From Dipetalonema caudispina (lineage: Eukaryota > Nematoda > Chromadorea > Rhabditida > Onchocercidae): a stretch of 64,000 nucleotides of DNA. A model generated the notes under the pieces. It was not told where the DNA came from and made no database searches. It saw only the letters and a program-made list of their open reading frames with translations. The DNA lies in contig JABVXV010000089.1 of the NCBI GenBank assembly GCA_013365325.1, forward strand, positions 62,001-126,000. Direction: 5' to 3'. Every line of letters starts with the position of its first letter. Within the stretch, counting starts at the first letter, position 1. This document shows, in pieces, positions 26,501 to 39,029 of this stretch. The position numbers and the translations under genes were made by a program.

Positions 26501-29262
26501 TAGCCTGATCTTTTAATAGGTCATGTCAGATAATTAGTATACATAATATGTGATGGTTTTCGAATTACATCACTATTTTTTAATATTTCTACAAATTGTT
26601 GAAGCGAATTTTCGTTCCGACTATATAAATTGAAATCGTCGCTAAATTTGAGAAAATAGACTGAATTATTTTCATTTGGGTAGGGAACTGAACTGAATTA
26701 AGTTAATTAGGATTTGATCGCATTAATCTAACTTAAGTAGTATTGAACTGAAAAAATTCTTAGGTTTATTAAAATGAATGTTATCAAAATCAAAATGCTC
26801 AAAAGTACGCTTTATTTCAGAATAAAGCTTTAATGTACCAAAAATTAGTTGCAAAATAAGAAACAAATTTTTATAGGCGCAAATGATTGATAAATGAAGT
26901 GAGACATTGCTTCGACAAGCAATTTGTGATTATTAGCCAATATTTGATTATTATTGTTGTAACAAATGATAAATTCCAATAAAGAGTTATTAGTAGACAA
27001 TAAATCAAACTTTATTCTTCTTTTTGTCTTAAAATATTGTAAATTTTGCTTTTAAAAGTGTTAAAAAACAACACATATCTTGTTTAATGTATCATAAACA
27101 TGCATTGATTCATATGTGTCGTATAAATGGAAAGATAGCAAGAATTTGGAAATATGATGAAATCGAATTAACTTTGTACAGTACAGTTAAAGAAGGAAGA
27201 AAATAAATTATCAAGCAGAAATATGAATAATGATCAAACAGTATGAATCTAATATATATGCAAATTATGCAGAAAGACTTTCTGATTAGCAATGATTATT
27301 GGTGATAATTACTGTTATTATTAATAATTAATTAAGATTTTTGTTAGTATCATCATTTTTATGCTCGAAAGAAAGGGAAAAAGGCAAAGTGACTTTTGAT
27401 GTTGTCGATAACTGATGAGTTCTTTCTAAATAGCAATCAAATTGATGAAAGTTTTGTTAAATAGCAAATGAAGCAATAAAATATGGTAATGAAATATTTC
27501 ATCATTCAACAATAAATTATTTCAAAATAAACAATTAGGTAGTAATTAATATAATTTCAATCAATTAAATTGTTGGAATATTTTACAAGATAGTATTATT
27601 ATTATTGTTTATCTGATACTGGTGTTTATGTTCTTCATTTTTATTTTGTTAACATTGAAAAAAGAAAAACAGCTGTGGAAAAATACGAAAACAGAAATTT
27701 TATTGTTGTAATGCAATTTTCAGTTGTCATTGAAATGGTTGAATTAAATGTTGAACAATTCCAAATAGTAAAATAGTAGCATAATTTCATCTTAAGAAAA
27801 TGGAGTCAAAATACATTATAAAAGCAGAAAATCATATGAAAAATAAAAAAAAAAAGGAAAAAAAAAAAAACAGAACGAAATGAAAGAAATCAAACATTGC
27901 ATTATGAAAAGTTAAATTTATTGAACATAGCCATCTCATTGTGGCAAAAAAAGGAAATGGGTAAAATTTAGTTTGTATATGACATTTATAAATTTGAAAT
28001 ATTATGTGATATAAGAGAGAAGAATGAGAAAGACGAAAAATTGGATGATAAAGAAAAAAAGGACTAAAAGTGAGAAGTTTGAGTAAGCACTAAATTGTAC
28101 CCTTGAGACTTCTTAGCCATTATGCTAACAAATTTACCAAAAATCTTTACAACTAGTCAGGGAGTTTCTTACTTTTAAGAGTTATATTTATAAATTGTAT
28201 ATGCCTTTTAATTTTATACAAATCAAAAGTATTCCAAAATTTGAGATATTTCAGAATACAGCACATATATTTGATGTTTAAAAGATTGTTACATTTCAAC
28301 TTATTAATCACTGCTATATTAATATTATTGGTATAATAGTAATATGTAAATTAAGGCGATACAAGAAATTGCCTTAATATTGTAAACATTAAGTATTACA
28401 ATAATTGTTTAAAAAAGAGATTTATGCCATTTAATTTTAATCACCTGCTCTAATTAATAGCTACGAAATCAGTAACAGAATTATAGGAGTAAGATAAGTA
28501 ATAATTATTCAACACGATGATTGTCATTGTACCTGAAATGATGAATTAATGATAGAGCTGATAATTTCTATCAATGCATTGATACGGTAATTTATTATAG
28601 GTGTGTCAAATTATCGACCATGCTACTGAAAACATTATGGTTGTTCGAAATTCGTGAAACGAATAAACAATTTATGAAAGGGAAGAAAAAAGTAACTGTA
28701 AATGCAAAGAATTGCAATTTAATTAAATTGACAGAATTTCTCTCACAAAAACTAAACAATCGGAAATCGCACGTTTGAATCGAATAAAGATTTTAGGCAA
28801 GCTCATGTCAATTTCATTGAATGGATTGATGCTTACAAAGTTAAAAAGTATTTTTGAATCTGAATCTTTCTCACAAACGAAACATACCAGCATTTTACAT
28901 GAATACTATTATAAATACGATTCGCAATAGTTTTTCAGAAATTTTTATCATCAAACAAATCGCCGATCTTCAGCGAAAACATTATTGGACTTGATATTGC
29001 CATTCGTAATATCTTTTAGAAGAAAAAATGATAAACGAAATTTACTTTCATCTTTTTCTGTTAGCAATAATTTTTGAATTGAATGTCTTACTCGCACATA
29101 TGAATTTCATTTTGTGCCATAGAATGAAATTTTAAGTAATGCTTAGCATCTCAATACTTTCTTAGGAAAAATACTCAGAATTGAGGAATTTAATTGATGT
29201 TATACTTTTTGCTGTAAAAAAAAAAATCTATGAAAGATTTGGTGATTGCATTAAATACATTA

Positions 29263-29463
29263 TCATATAAAATATTTCAATTGAAGTCCTTTCAAATTCA
29301 GTAAAAGACGAAATTTTATTTGGAAAAAGCTATCACTGTAAGCGTTGTATAATAGTATTTGGAGAAATTCAGCTTTTGTCTCTTCATCTGTAGAATTTTT
29401 AGGCAAATCAACGGTAACATAAATAAAAGGTAAAACATTTTTCGCTGTGCAATTAATCTTCAA
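29263..29463 (-). CDS. Candidate terminal exon of an unknown secreted protein
   Basis: An acceptor (ACGAAAG) at 29,464-29,465 opens 66 codons in phase 0, ending TGA at 29,263-29,265. The translation begins LKINCTAKNVLPFIYVTVDL and includes a KNST glycosylation sequon, so its composition looks protein-like. It can be joined in frame to the signal-peptide exon at 30,305-30,186 to make a secreted protein of about 106 residues. The family is not recognised. The acceptor lacks the usual TTTCAG, which lowers confidence. Confidence 0.25.
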   Translation of the reverse strand: MKINCTAKNVLPFIYVTVDLPKNSTDEETKAEFLQILLYNAYSDSFFQIKFRLLLNLKGLQLKYFI

Positions 29464-30185
29464 CTTTCGTTGTATAGCAAAGAAGTTAGTTAAAAAAGCG
29501 AACAGAAACTTTTACAACTTTTGTAAAAATCAATTTTAATATAAAGCACTGAAAATTTTCGCACATTGGACCAATCCAATGCCTGCTGACGGTACAATTA
29601 CTGTATTTGGTTTCTCGAGAAAGATTTATAAATTCAATCGCTTGACGTCTTCTCGTTTATCCTATTTGATGGGGTTGTCGAAAGAATATGGTATTTTTTT
29701 TTATTTTTTTTTTGTCCACTTCTTTCACAGCTGTTTTCACTGCTTGAATATTTGTAATTAGATAAGTTTCGCCTTGAATGACTATGCAAATTTATTTTAT
29801 AAACAGTATATGAGAGAGAGATGAAATGGAGAAAATTCTGCTCAAATTTAAAAATAGCAATAAAATGTGAAGTTTGGCTGATATTAAATCAACGTTCTTT
29901 CGTACTACACGATCGTAATTTACTTGCTATTCTTCGGTAGCAGAAAACGACACATTTCCCTCCCCTTGTGATTTGAGAATTATTCTTTTGCACTTCGTGG
30001 TCTTCCCAAAATTTATTTATTATTTAAATTATGTAGCAAAACTAATTTTCAACGAATGCGATCCTGTTAGAAAAGCTTAACACCTGAGAACCTCGAAAAA
30101 TCAAAATTACGATTTCCTAAATAGTTCATGCAAAAAATGTTAATTAATCCACTAACACAGGAAAATCAAAGAAGCAAATACCCAC

Positions 30186-30305
30186 AGTGAGTGATGATAA
30201 ATTCTGAGTAGATTCAGAACTGATAGTTTGTCCAACAGATGCAACATTTCTTGAAATGATAAGCAAATTAATTATAAATAAATCACTTAAAGTACAAGTT
30301 CGCAT
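30186..30305 (-). CDS. Candidate first exon with signal peptide
   Basis: The ATG at 30,303-30,305 (minus) starts a 40-codon exon ending in a phase-0 donor (GTGGGT). The start MRTCTLSDLFIINLLIIS has a charged end, a hydrophobic core and a plausible cleavage site after VAS near residue 23. Two in-phase partners exist: the open exon at 29,463-29,263, or the first TSP1 exon of the ADAMTS-like gene at 17,457, which also starts in phase 0 and needs a secretion signal. The second would imply a 12.7 kb intron. The sequence alone does not decide. Confidence 0.35.
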
Positions 30306-31549
30306 CGTTCTTAAATAACTGCATGCTAAGCATTTATAATTAATTATAAATACCATTTAGATAGAATTTTTCTAGAAATGTGTGATTCATTCGGAGCTGA
30401 ATAGTTAAACTTATGGATGAATTTAACTTATGACTGGCTAGTGGGATTTCTTGCAACTATTTGGCCAAAGTCATATTGCTCATTAATATCATATTTCGGA
30501 AAATATTCGAATGACTCAGGTGTAAGTTATATTCTACAGTTGGATACTAAATTGGCTTTTTTTCAATGTTTTCGTCCAGAACAAATTTTTGATTTCTTTC
30601 AGCATTCCTTAAATAAAAATTTAAACTATACTGACGACTAGTAGTCTTCGGTTTGCTGATATTTATAACTATATCATATCTTAATCCTTCCAAAATCAGT
30701 TTGCATACATTTTCATTTTTTATTCCATATCATATATCAGTATAACAGTTAAATTTTTGCATCGAAATTCATTACGATATAATTGAGTAGAATATCTTTC
30801 AGATTCAGCTGATCTCATATAAGTAGTTAGTATCTTGTCTTACGAAGAAAGATTTTGTTTCTAAAATGAAGGATGATAATGTGGCTGAATGATTGAAGTC
30901 TGTTTTCTATTTCCACAGAGTGACCAAGTCAATCAACATTTCACTTAAGCTTATTTCTGCTATAGGATATTTGCGGTTAACAATGCTTCTGCGCACAGTT
31001 GAATATTTTTAAAAAAAAGGATTTTTTCTCTAAGTGCGAATAGTTGTGACTTCACTGTTAATCACTTTGCAATAACGATAAAGAGATTTCGCATCGATAA
31101 TTGAATCATAACTATGTCCATATTTTAAATTCAATAATGCTATTTTAACGATACTTTAAATTAGCAATACCTCAAACAGGGAAAATTAAAGTTTTCGTTG
31201 AAAAATTTCACCTCCCAAACCACTTAAGGTAAAAATAGCACATGAAAGGGTCATCGGAAGTGTATATCCTTTGACCCCATAAAAATTCAACATATACATG
31301 GGGAGTATTACCGGAAGAGTACCAACAATACATATAAAAATTATTGGAAAGACAAAGCAACGTGCATATAATATTTTTGAAATTAAAGTTATACAAGTCT
31401 TTTCGCCAATAAAATTTAAAATAAAAGTCAGTGGAAGACCAACAGTATGATCAGGTAATGATATTTGAAACCAATGTTATTGTCAGAAGAAAAGGTAACT
31501 GTTACTGAAAAATTCGATGATTGACGTTGCCAGTTAATTGAAATCATTT

Positions 31550-31666
31550 AGATACGGTCATCCACATGGTGCTAAAAAGATTGAACGATTACTGTCATCT
31601 AATATTAATCAAGAATTTACCACTGTTGGTGAATTTGCTACTTCAATGCGACTTTGCAAAAAATAA
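31550..31666 (+). pseudogene. Retroelement gag-like fragment
   Basis: A 38-codon plus-strand frame (RYGHPHGAKKIERLLSS ... FATSMRLCKK, then TAA) resembles the RYG-P-x-I block of BEL/Pao-type gag proteins (DUF1759 region). Flanking frames decay at once: the continuation has several stops and no capsid, zinc-knuckle or protease part. Interpreted as an old retroelement fragment; the similarity is short. Confidence 0.3.
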
Positions 31667-33263
31667 CAGGGCAGATAACCGTCAACTTAAACTGCTTGCA
31701 AGAACTACTAATTGAATTGATTGAATAGATATACTCAACAAGATCGAACAACAAGCAGGCAATAACTCTTAAGAAGTATAACTCATCAAGTTTGAGAATA
31801 TGAATACACCTATTTCAATTTCAATATAGTTTGCCATTTCTTATTTTTAAACTTCAGTTTGGACTACTAAGGTGGATGATACACAGCGTGTTCCTTCGTG
31901 AGAAGAGATTGCGTTTAATAGGTAAATCATTAGAGAAGATACATGCTTTGATACATGATATACTTTTGATGATGGTATCTGGTTAGTAAATGAGAGATTT
32001 AAGCAAACTTGGGAAAATTTAAATAAACTTACCTTGGTTGACACTCAAAATCTGATTTATAGCGATTATATGAATTTCACTTTTTATATGAGCATATAAA
32101 AATTTCCATAGAGCAGTAAATATTATAAACCAAATTTAGCTGACTTACAATCATATTTACACAACTAGTTTTATTCCAATGAATTTTTCTTAAAAAAAAG
32201 AAACCTCTTTTTTCCAAAATTTCAAGTGATGTCGTTGCTGATTCTGAGAATACGTAAACGAAAGAGACGATAAAAGAAGCATACGAGTGAATATCAGGAA
32301 AATTACAATGCGCATTTAATTTATTGAGAAACAGATGGAATACTTTTACGATCAAATTTCAAGCAGAGAATTTATTCCACAATATTGAACAATCATTGAT
32401 TGATCTATTTGATCCGTGCCATTCCTCTACTATTCCTTACACACAACAAGTACTTTTTAAGTAGAGAAAAATCCCATAATTTTAACTTCTCATTCGCATT
32501 TTATTCCCATGTAAAATAAATCGTAATATGATTTTTTGTTCATAACATCATACAATTCCTATTATGAAATTTAATTAAAGTCAAGTTCATTGGCCAGGAA
32601 AAGCACTTTAAAGCCTTAACTGTTAATAAACATTATACAAATAATGGCTAAGACTAAAAAATAAGAAATGAAATTAGAAAGTCTGAAAATTGAAAGAATG
32701 CGTTTTTTGGGAAAATTTAATCATATAATTTAAATCTGAAATAAAAGGAATATTATGACAGAGCGAATTACTTTATCTTCGAAGAAGAAGACTTCAAGTC
32801 AATGCAAATTGAATGTGACATTTTAATATAAATGATAAGCCAAGTGTGATTAAACACTTTTATTCTTTTTTAAATAGTTTAATTGCTGCTATCTTTATAT
32901 ATAGCAATTTATAAGTCTTCCGGTGAATTTACTTATCAACCATAAATATTAGAGTGATAAATAAACTGTGACACAAAGATGTTATAAGTAGTTGGAACAA
33001 ATGCTATAAAATGGGATTGATTGATAAGTAAATAAGGAATTCCTCCATTCTGTGTTGTTGTACTATTGTTTAGGGAATGATAAGAGAAGAAGTTGAAGAG
33101 TTATTTAATGGAATGACAAGGAAAATGGACAATTCTCCTAGCAAAACAAACAACCGGTCCCTCTATAAAGTCCCATAATCGCCTTCTTACTTAACATTTC
33201 TTCCAATCTTCTCTTCCTTTTATTTTTCCCCATCCATTCGATTATTTATCTTATTTTTCATAA

Positions 33264-33431
33264 TTTGCAGAAGGGATCTATTTGCTTTTCATTTCAGTAA
33301 AACTGGCATGTACGATCCAAATGGCGCAAATGTTGTTAGATTATCGTAGAGTGAAAGTATCGGAGGAAGACATAACAAATTGGTATTTGTTATTGCATTA
33401 TTTAGTCTTCTTATTGTCGTCTACTATGTAA
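33264..33431 (+). pseudogene. Possible glutathione S-transferase N-terminal remnant
   Basis: A 55-codon plus-strand frame includes IYLLFISVKLACTIQMAQML and then a VSEEDITNW stretch. Its hydrophobic and charged spacing resembles the N-terminal thioredoxin-fold strand-helix-strand of pi/sigma-type GSTs (YxLxYFSxRGxAExIR). The key RGxAE residues are not conserved, there is no clear start codon, and no QLPxL segment was found downstream. Either a decayed GST exon or chance. Confidence 0.2.
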
Positions 33432-35668
33432 ATTTAGTGAGACAATAAGTTTGTTGCTGATGTCAATCCTTCTTTTGTTATTGAAATTTGATAATGAAAA
33501 TAACTTTGTTTAATATTCTGAAAGAATTGTTGAACGAAGGAGACTTAAATTATTAAAATTATTACGCATAATTTCAATAAGTATGGGAGGGACACGATTT
33601 TTTGACACAGCCTCATGGCAAATTAGGTCAGTTGCAAAATTTGTTGTATTTTCTTTTTTTTTTTTTTTTTCTTTTTCGTTGCCAGTACGTGTCAATAATT
33701 TGTTGTGGAAGAAATTTATATTTTTTTGAAGATGACAGAGTTCTCTTTAGTTATGTGTGACAGACAAATAGTTTGAATAAAGATTTTATTGATTTACAGA
33801 GGAATTAATGTAGACGTTAAAGGATAACCTGAGGATTTGTGGTAGAGCGTATCTCTCTAACAACAAATACATCGTGACGGATACAGGAGAAGATTTGTGC
33901 AAAGGTACAGGATAACCAAAGGGAAAAAAAGTGAGAATTAGCTAAATGATCCACTATATTGAAATTCAATTTGTGCAATGAATCAGCTAAGTGGGAAATA
34001 TTTTTGCAACGCAAATTACTTTAATTATTTAGACATCGCGACAAAATTGAGGTGACATCTAATATGAGAACTGTAAATCAGAAGGAAAATAATATTGCAA
34101 TGAAATATGAGGCAGCTGATTTGTAAGCGCTTTATTGTTAAAGAAAAGAAGCGAACGAATGTGAATTTTTTGGATTGTTAGAGTTTAATAACTTAAACAA
34201 TAAAATATATCTTTGTAGCTTTGCAGAATTATTTGGGAAGAGATTGGAGCAGAGGTCATTTTGTAAAACGAAAAAAATGTGGTAGTTGTTTGGTTAAGAA
34301 ATTTTGAACTAGCGGTATATGTGACGAAGTGATTTGATTACAGTGATAAGTGCGGATCACCGAGAAATGCAAAATCTATGAGCAGCTCTGACAACATTGG
34401 CCAATTATTAGAAAAGATAACTTTACTGACAAAAATTGCAATTTCTTTCGTTTTACAACCAAAAGAGGAAAATTTTCGCGAAAGAATTTTATTTTCCGAA
34501 ACTTCAAGATTTTAAAATATAATTAATCGCGAGAGATATTTACGTGTAGACCAATAGCCAAAATTTTATGGATTATAAATTGTTTTTTAATTTCACTCAA
34601 ATGGATTATTATTTGCAAATGCCGAGAATCCCGGCAAGTTCAATTTCTATAGAAAAGAAGTTAAAAAGAAACATGTGAACTTCTAAGCTCCCTTCAAGTA
34701 CGAAAATCAATGCACACAAGCAGTTTGATATTTTTGATTTACCGATTTACTGAATTCAATGACAAATCTTATTCAGCTTACCTTTACTACTAATATCATA
34801 ATATTTGTTACGTAGTGCACCGCCACAACTTCACTAATTCTAAAGTCATTTTTTATCGATCGCATGAAGTGATCAGTAAGTTATTGTGCATGAATATTAA
34901 GAATGACCCAATATAATTTACGGGAGCAATTATTTATTAACTAATCAAAATTCCTTTTTTAAATTGTTTTTTAATTCCAAACCTGAAGGATGAAATTAGC
35001 AAATGTGGCTTATATGACAAATCAGAAATTGCGAGATTTCACTTTCATACTTCATAAACGCCTTATTTGTAAAATCGGTCCACCTGTCCTTAAGTAGCCA
35101 GCTTGGACAACCTGGTTAACCTAGAAAGCCAACTTAGTGAAAATGCCTGAAAAGCAAGGATTTCTTAAGCACTTTGACCCTCTAGGTGAAAATATTCAAA
35201 AAGGTTTCTTTCATATTTCAATTTTCCTATGTGCAACTGAGAAATAATCAGTTGCACAAAAACAAAAAGTTGTGAAATGTACTGCTTGCAATAATCGTAG
35301 CAAAAATTCTCTCTCAAATCCAATAAATTAAACGAAATGTTTTTTTGACTCAGGAATTGAAGGCTATGACCTGCATGTGAAAAGCCTTAGAAGCATTCCT
35401 GGATAGGACGGTTGACGAAGAAAAGAATTGATTACAAGGATCAGAGGCTTATAAGGAGTTGTCAGGCCTAACGATTCAACCAGAATCACAATAATAAATC
35501 AGAGATTCATGTGCAGATGATTTCGGTGGTCATCCTAATGCTCTACGATTTTCCAGTAATAATCCTTGCTATTGTTCCATACCTTAATAGCGTGATGTAT
35601 TTATGGATGGATTTGAAATATTAAAGTTTATAATTTATGATTCATAACAAAGGATAATAAATGTTGCA

Positions 35669-35705
35669 TATGATTACTGTAATTTGTATATGATTACTGT
35701 AATTC
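35669..35705. repeat. 20 bp tandem duplication
   Basis: ATATGATTACTGTAATT occurs twice in direct orientation with a 20 bp period in otherwise unremarkable AT-rich DNA. Confidence 0.9.
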
Positions 35706-35839
35706 TATTTCTAAGTGTGGTAAATAGGTTATTTTAACAGTGTCTATTATATAGCAAATATACAATTAATGCAAATTATTGCAAACATAATTTATACTTA
35801 ACTGTCTGGAAAGCAGAAAATGCAGGAATTATGCTTGTA

Positions 35840-36000
35840 GATTAGTTATTCCGGTGGTATTTCATTGATCCACTGCTTATTGCTGAGACTGTCGTCTTGT
35901 CCTGCAATAATTCGATTCCCTCGTCGATTTTCTCCTATTCAGCTTAGTCGCCGATCGATGCTTTTGTTTTAGCAGCTCGCATTTTGGTCGACCAAATGCG
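35840..36000 (-). pseudogene. Decayed Lys/Ala-rich coding fragment, possibly gag-like
   Basis: On the minus strand, an ATG near 36,000 starts MRAAKTKASIGD, stops, then the same frame continues EKIDEGIELLQDKTTVSAIS to a TAA. The base composition is more GC-rich than the flanks. The helical charged character is like the N-terminus of nematode retroelement gag proteins. Two in-frame stops within about 50 codons mark it as non-functional, if it ever was coding. Confidence 0.2.
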
Positions 36001-37130
36001 TAAATGTTTGAATTGTGAGCTGAAATAAATTTCAACTCTGACACTTTCCTGTTTGTCTTTTTTTTTTCATTTGTACTGACTGGCTTTATGAAAATTGACC
36101 TTTGTCCAGCTCTTTTTATAACTATTTTTGTTTTGTCGAGCTGATTTCTATCTTTTTGATTTTATCAGCATTTTTGTAATTGAACCTTTACTAAATAAAC
36201 AAATGCTAATAATATTGAATTGGTATGTATATCAATAAGGAGAGATTTATTTTAACCCTTGGTTTAAATCAACTCACATAATATTTTCAATCCAATACAA
36301 TTTAATGTAATAAGTGACAGTGTCATCTAAAATGTGAATAGTTAAAGTATGAATTAGCTAATTGTCGACACTATTAATATTCTATAATATTCATTACCTG
36401 TTATCAAAATCGAGTGAGAGATTTTGATAAATCCAATTCGCTCACTCTCGATGTTAGAAATTATTTAATAGCTTTCTGAACGATACGACAATTTTATCTA
36501 CCAATTTTCTAAAAACATGCATTCAAAATTATTAAGCTATTTGAGCTAAATTCACTTTGACGAATCGAGTCCCATTCATGGGGAAATGTAATTCCGGATA
36601 ATGTCGAATAATGCAGGTTGTATTCTGCTTAATTTGATGCTTTTAAGAATCAGTTTTGTGCAAAGAAATGTCTGTGTCCAGTCCCTAAGTTATAACAAAT
36701 AAGTGTCTGATTTAAATTTGATAAAAGATAAATAAAACAGACAAGTATCTAAAACAAAACCGTTTTGGTAATACTTTTATTAATAAAATACTCTTTGTCG
36801 TATGATAAACTGGTAGATTTTTGATATAAATTAGTATTCATTTTGTTTAACACATTAAATTTCAACAAAAAATTCGAAAAGAAGTGGGAGGGTAAATGTT
36901 TTACATTCAGCGATCTTACCGCCAATTTAATTACGCTGTTCACCTATCTGATGAATTAATTCAATGATCCCAACATTAATCTCTTCTTCTTTCGCTTATA
37001 ATTAATTCTTTTCCCTTCTATGTTTTCCGCTGTATTCCACTCTACTTTACCTCGAAATTAAATAAATATAATAATTATCACCATAAATACCCATCCAACC
37101 AAGGAAAAGTACTCAATGATATGTTGGGTG

Positions 37131-37203
37131 GCCTGAGTAGCGCAGTTGGTTAGCGCGTCAGTCTCATAATCTGAAGGTCGTGAGTTCGAACCTCACCTCG
37201 GGC
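37131..37203 (+). tRNA. tRNA-Met (elongator), anticodon CAT
   Basis: The complete cloverleaf is readable. The acceptor stem GCCTGAG pairs with CTCGGGC (one T-G pair). The D arm is GCGC-loop-GCGC. The anticodon stem TCAGT/TCTGA has a T-T closing mismatch, as is common in tRNA-Met. The anticodon CAT is at 37,165-37,167. The T arm is GTGAG-TTCGAAC-CTCAC, and the discriminator is A at 37,204. No intron; internal A and B boxes are intact. The sequence matches eukaryotic elongator tRNA-Met rather than initiator, so it decodes internal AUG. There is no long T run just after it, so the Pol III stop is not obvious. Confidence 0.97.
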
Positions 37204-38343
37204 ATCTCTTCTTTGCTACTTGACTCTTTGATGGCTCCTACTTTCCATCAACCGGCAACTTGCTCAATTAATGGAAGTTTACATCAGAATCCTTATAGGG
37301 TTGGGGATTCTTTAAATCCCAACAACTAAATTACCATTAACAACACTTTTAATTCGGTCGAGAGTAATGATAAGAGAATATAACGGTATATCTGTTATGT
37401 CGATTAGTTCATTGATCCTGAAATTTATTCAGGATGATCCTATTGCTTTCAGTGTTTATCGGAACTTTTGTCGTCAAAGAACCAATCCTTGAACTTATCA
37501 AGCCTATCAAATAGATCCCTGTTCAGTACTACAATTGGGAGGTTATGGAGTGTAATTTGTTTCTCACTGCGTGCAGATAAAGTTTGACTTTTGCCCCTGA
37601 AATTGATCATTAAATTCAAAAAATGCGATCATGTGTCTTATTATCGCCATCCACATTTCTTTTGATAAAGATTTTTAATGCAGAATGCTATAGGATAAAT
37701 TGCCAAGTCAGTTTTGCTGCATATTTTAGTTCGTTTTGGGACAATACCTAAAAAGTTGACTAGAAGTTGCACATGTAAGTCAGAAGCAAAGTTTCTCTAT
37801 CAATTGTGCATAAAGGTCAAATAAGTTATGTAGTAGTGATGTATCAATTATAGCAAAAGATAGCAGTCATGAAGGAAGAAAAACTAATGAATCATCTTAA
37901 CTTCAGTTCTTCATTATTTTCTATTTCAATCACTTCAGGAACAATTCACTTGTCCTAATATACTGTTTCTTCCAAAAAAATAATTTGCTTAACATTAATT
38001 TTCAATCAATTAATTGGAATTTGTTGATGCAATCACATCTTTCAGTGATTGAAAATGATGACCGCTTCCGTAGCACTGATGTCTGCCTTTTAACCAATGA
38101 AATATGATTGAAATTTACGAATTTAAAGGAATGTCTTCGAACTTGATTATATAATTTTACTGTTCATTTTTTCATTTTGAAACTGTGTTCTTTTCCTCTC
38201 TTTCTTCTTACCGTAATTGTGAGTTGAGAACTTCAAAGATCTTTCGTTAAATTCCAACTGTATCATTGAAATAATTGCATCAGCGGTAATCATCATTATC
38301 ATCATCATCAACATATCACTGATAATAAAGATTATCAGTAACG

Positions 38344-38354
38344 ACAACAACAGC

Positions 38355-38387
<33 letters not shown>
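38344..38387. repeat. CAA trinucleotide microsatellite
   Basis: About fourteen CAA/ACA units with one CAG interruption, upstream of the protein kinase D gene. It produces a spurious poly-Leu frame on the minus strand. Confidence 0.95.
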
Positions 38388-38959
38388 AGCGATAAACAAG
38401 GGCGTCTAATCGATGAATACATTACAGTTTGGTGTGTTGGGACAAAACGATGATAGTAGAAGAACCGAAAGGAGAAACCAGTTCCATCTTCGACGGTGGA
38501 CCTATTACTGAGATTGTTTGTCAGCTGCAGTCTTCAAATCACCCCAGCACTTTCCCGATTGTAAGGGTACTTCTCTCCGACCGCTGCACAACCCACCCGT
38601 CCATCTACCTTTATTCACCTTCTATCAATACCACTTTTAAACTCCTTCCTCTTTCTTCTTCATTGTTTTGTATGGAAATTGTTATGAGAAAATGTAATTA
38701 TCAAAGTTATAATTAGGATTGCTGTGAAATAATGTAACAGGGGTTTAGTTTATTCTGGGAAGTATTAGGTAAGACTGGAAAATGTTGACCCCGAGTTGTG
38801 CACTTTTAAAAGCATTTCAAAGTAACCTATGAATAGATTGGGCAATGAAAATATTTTCGATGTTTTATTGCGTTTTGGAAGCTTTGCAGTGATCAAAACC
38901 GTATAGAATTATTATCCTTTTTTCCACCTCTTGATTGTGATTTTCGGAACCTCTGATAT

Positions 38960-38966
38960 ATTTCAG
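38960..38966 (+). promoter_or_regulatory. Candidate trans-splice acceptor for the protein kinase D gene
   Basis: ATTTCAG lies 63 bp before the first ATG at 39,030. The frame upstream of the ATG is closed by a TAA, and no in-frame cis acceptor lies between, so this site could receive a spliced leader or a 5' UTR exon. A short out-of-frame ATG directly follows the acceptor. Spliced-leader use is common in nematodes but is inference here. A plus-strand open frame at 38,429-38,567 ending in a GTAAGG donor could be an upstream exon. Confidence 0.35.
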
Positions 38967-39029
38967 AATGATAGTTATAAGTCCCATCATTCTGGTGAAT
39001 AATTCCTGAATCCACTCACCATCTGTGTT

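Larger units (their letters stand above)
17458..29262. other. Long AT-rich stretch: putative first intron or intergenic DNA
   Basis: No convincing TSP1, Ig or other recognisable exon was found on either strand. The stretch contains an orphan open frame at 19.4-19.5 kb, a retroelement-like remnant at 22.9-23.5 kb and poly-A tracts such as 22,179-22,195. If the signal-peptide exon near 30.2 kb belongs to the ADAMTS-like gene, all of this is intron. Confidence 0.5.
30306..37130. other. Gene-poor region with decayed coding fragments
   Basis: No intact gene is seen over 6.8 kb. The stretch carries short remnants, listed separately: a gag-like fragment at 31.55 kb, a GST-like frame at 33.3 kb, a Lys/Ala-rich decayed frame near 35.9 kb and a 20 bp tandem duplication at 35.67 kb. 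Several other open frames here (for example plus 30,417-30,641 and minus 31,847-32,044) show no family motif. Confidence 0.5.

Noticed and set aside
30417..30641. Plus-strand 74-residue frame with a GTAAGT donor inside
   Set aside because: No matching acceptor or family was found. The length is ordinary for chance frames in this AT-rich window.
38147..38422. Minus-strand frame with a poly-Leu run
   Set aside because: It is generated by the CAA microsatellite; the rest has no motif.
38429..38716. Plus-strand open frame as coding exon 1 of the protein kinase D gene
   Set aside because: It has a reasonable GTAAGG donor at 38,568, but every acceptor upstream of 39,030 runs into a stop in the kinase frame, so it cannot extend the protein. 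It may still be a 5' UTR exon.
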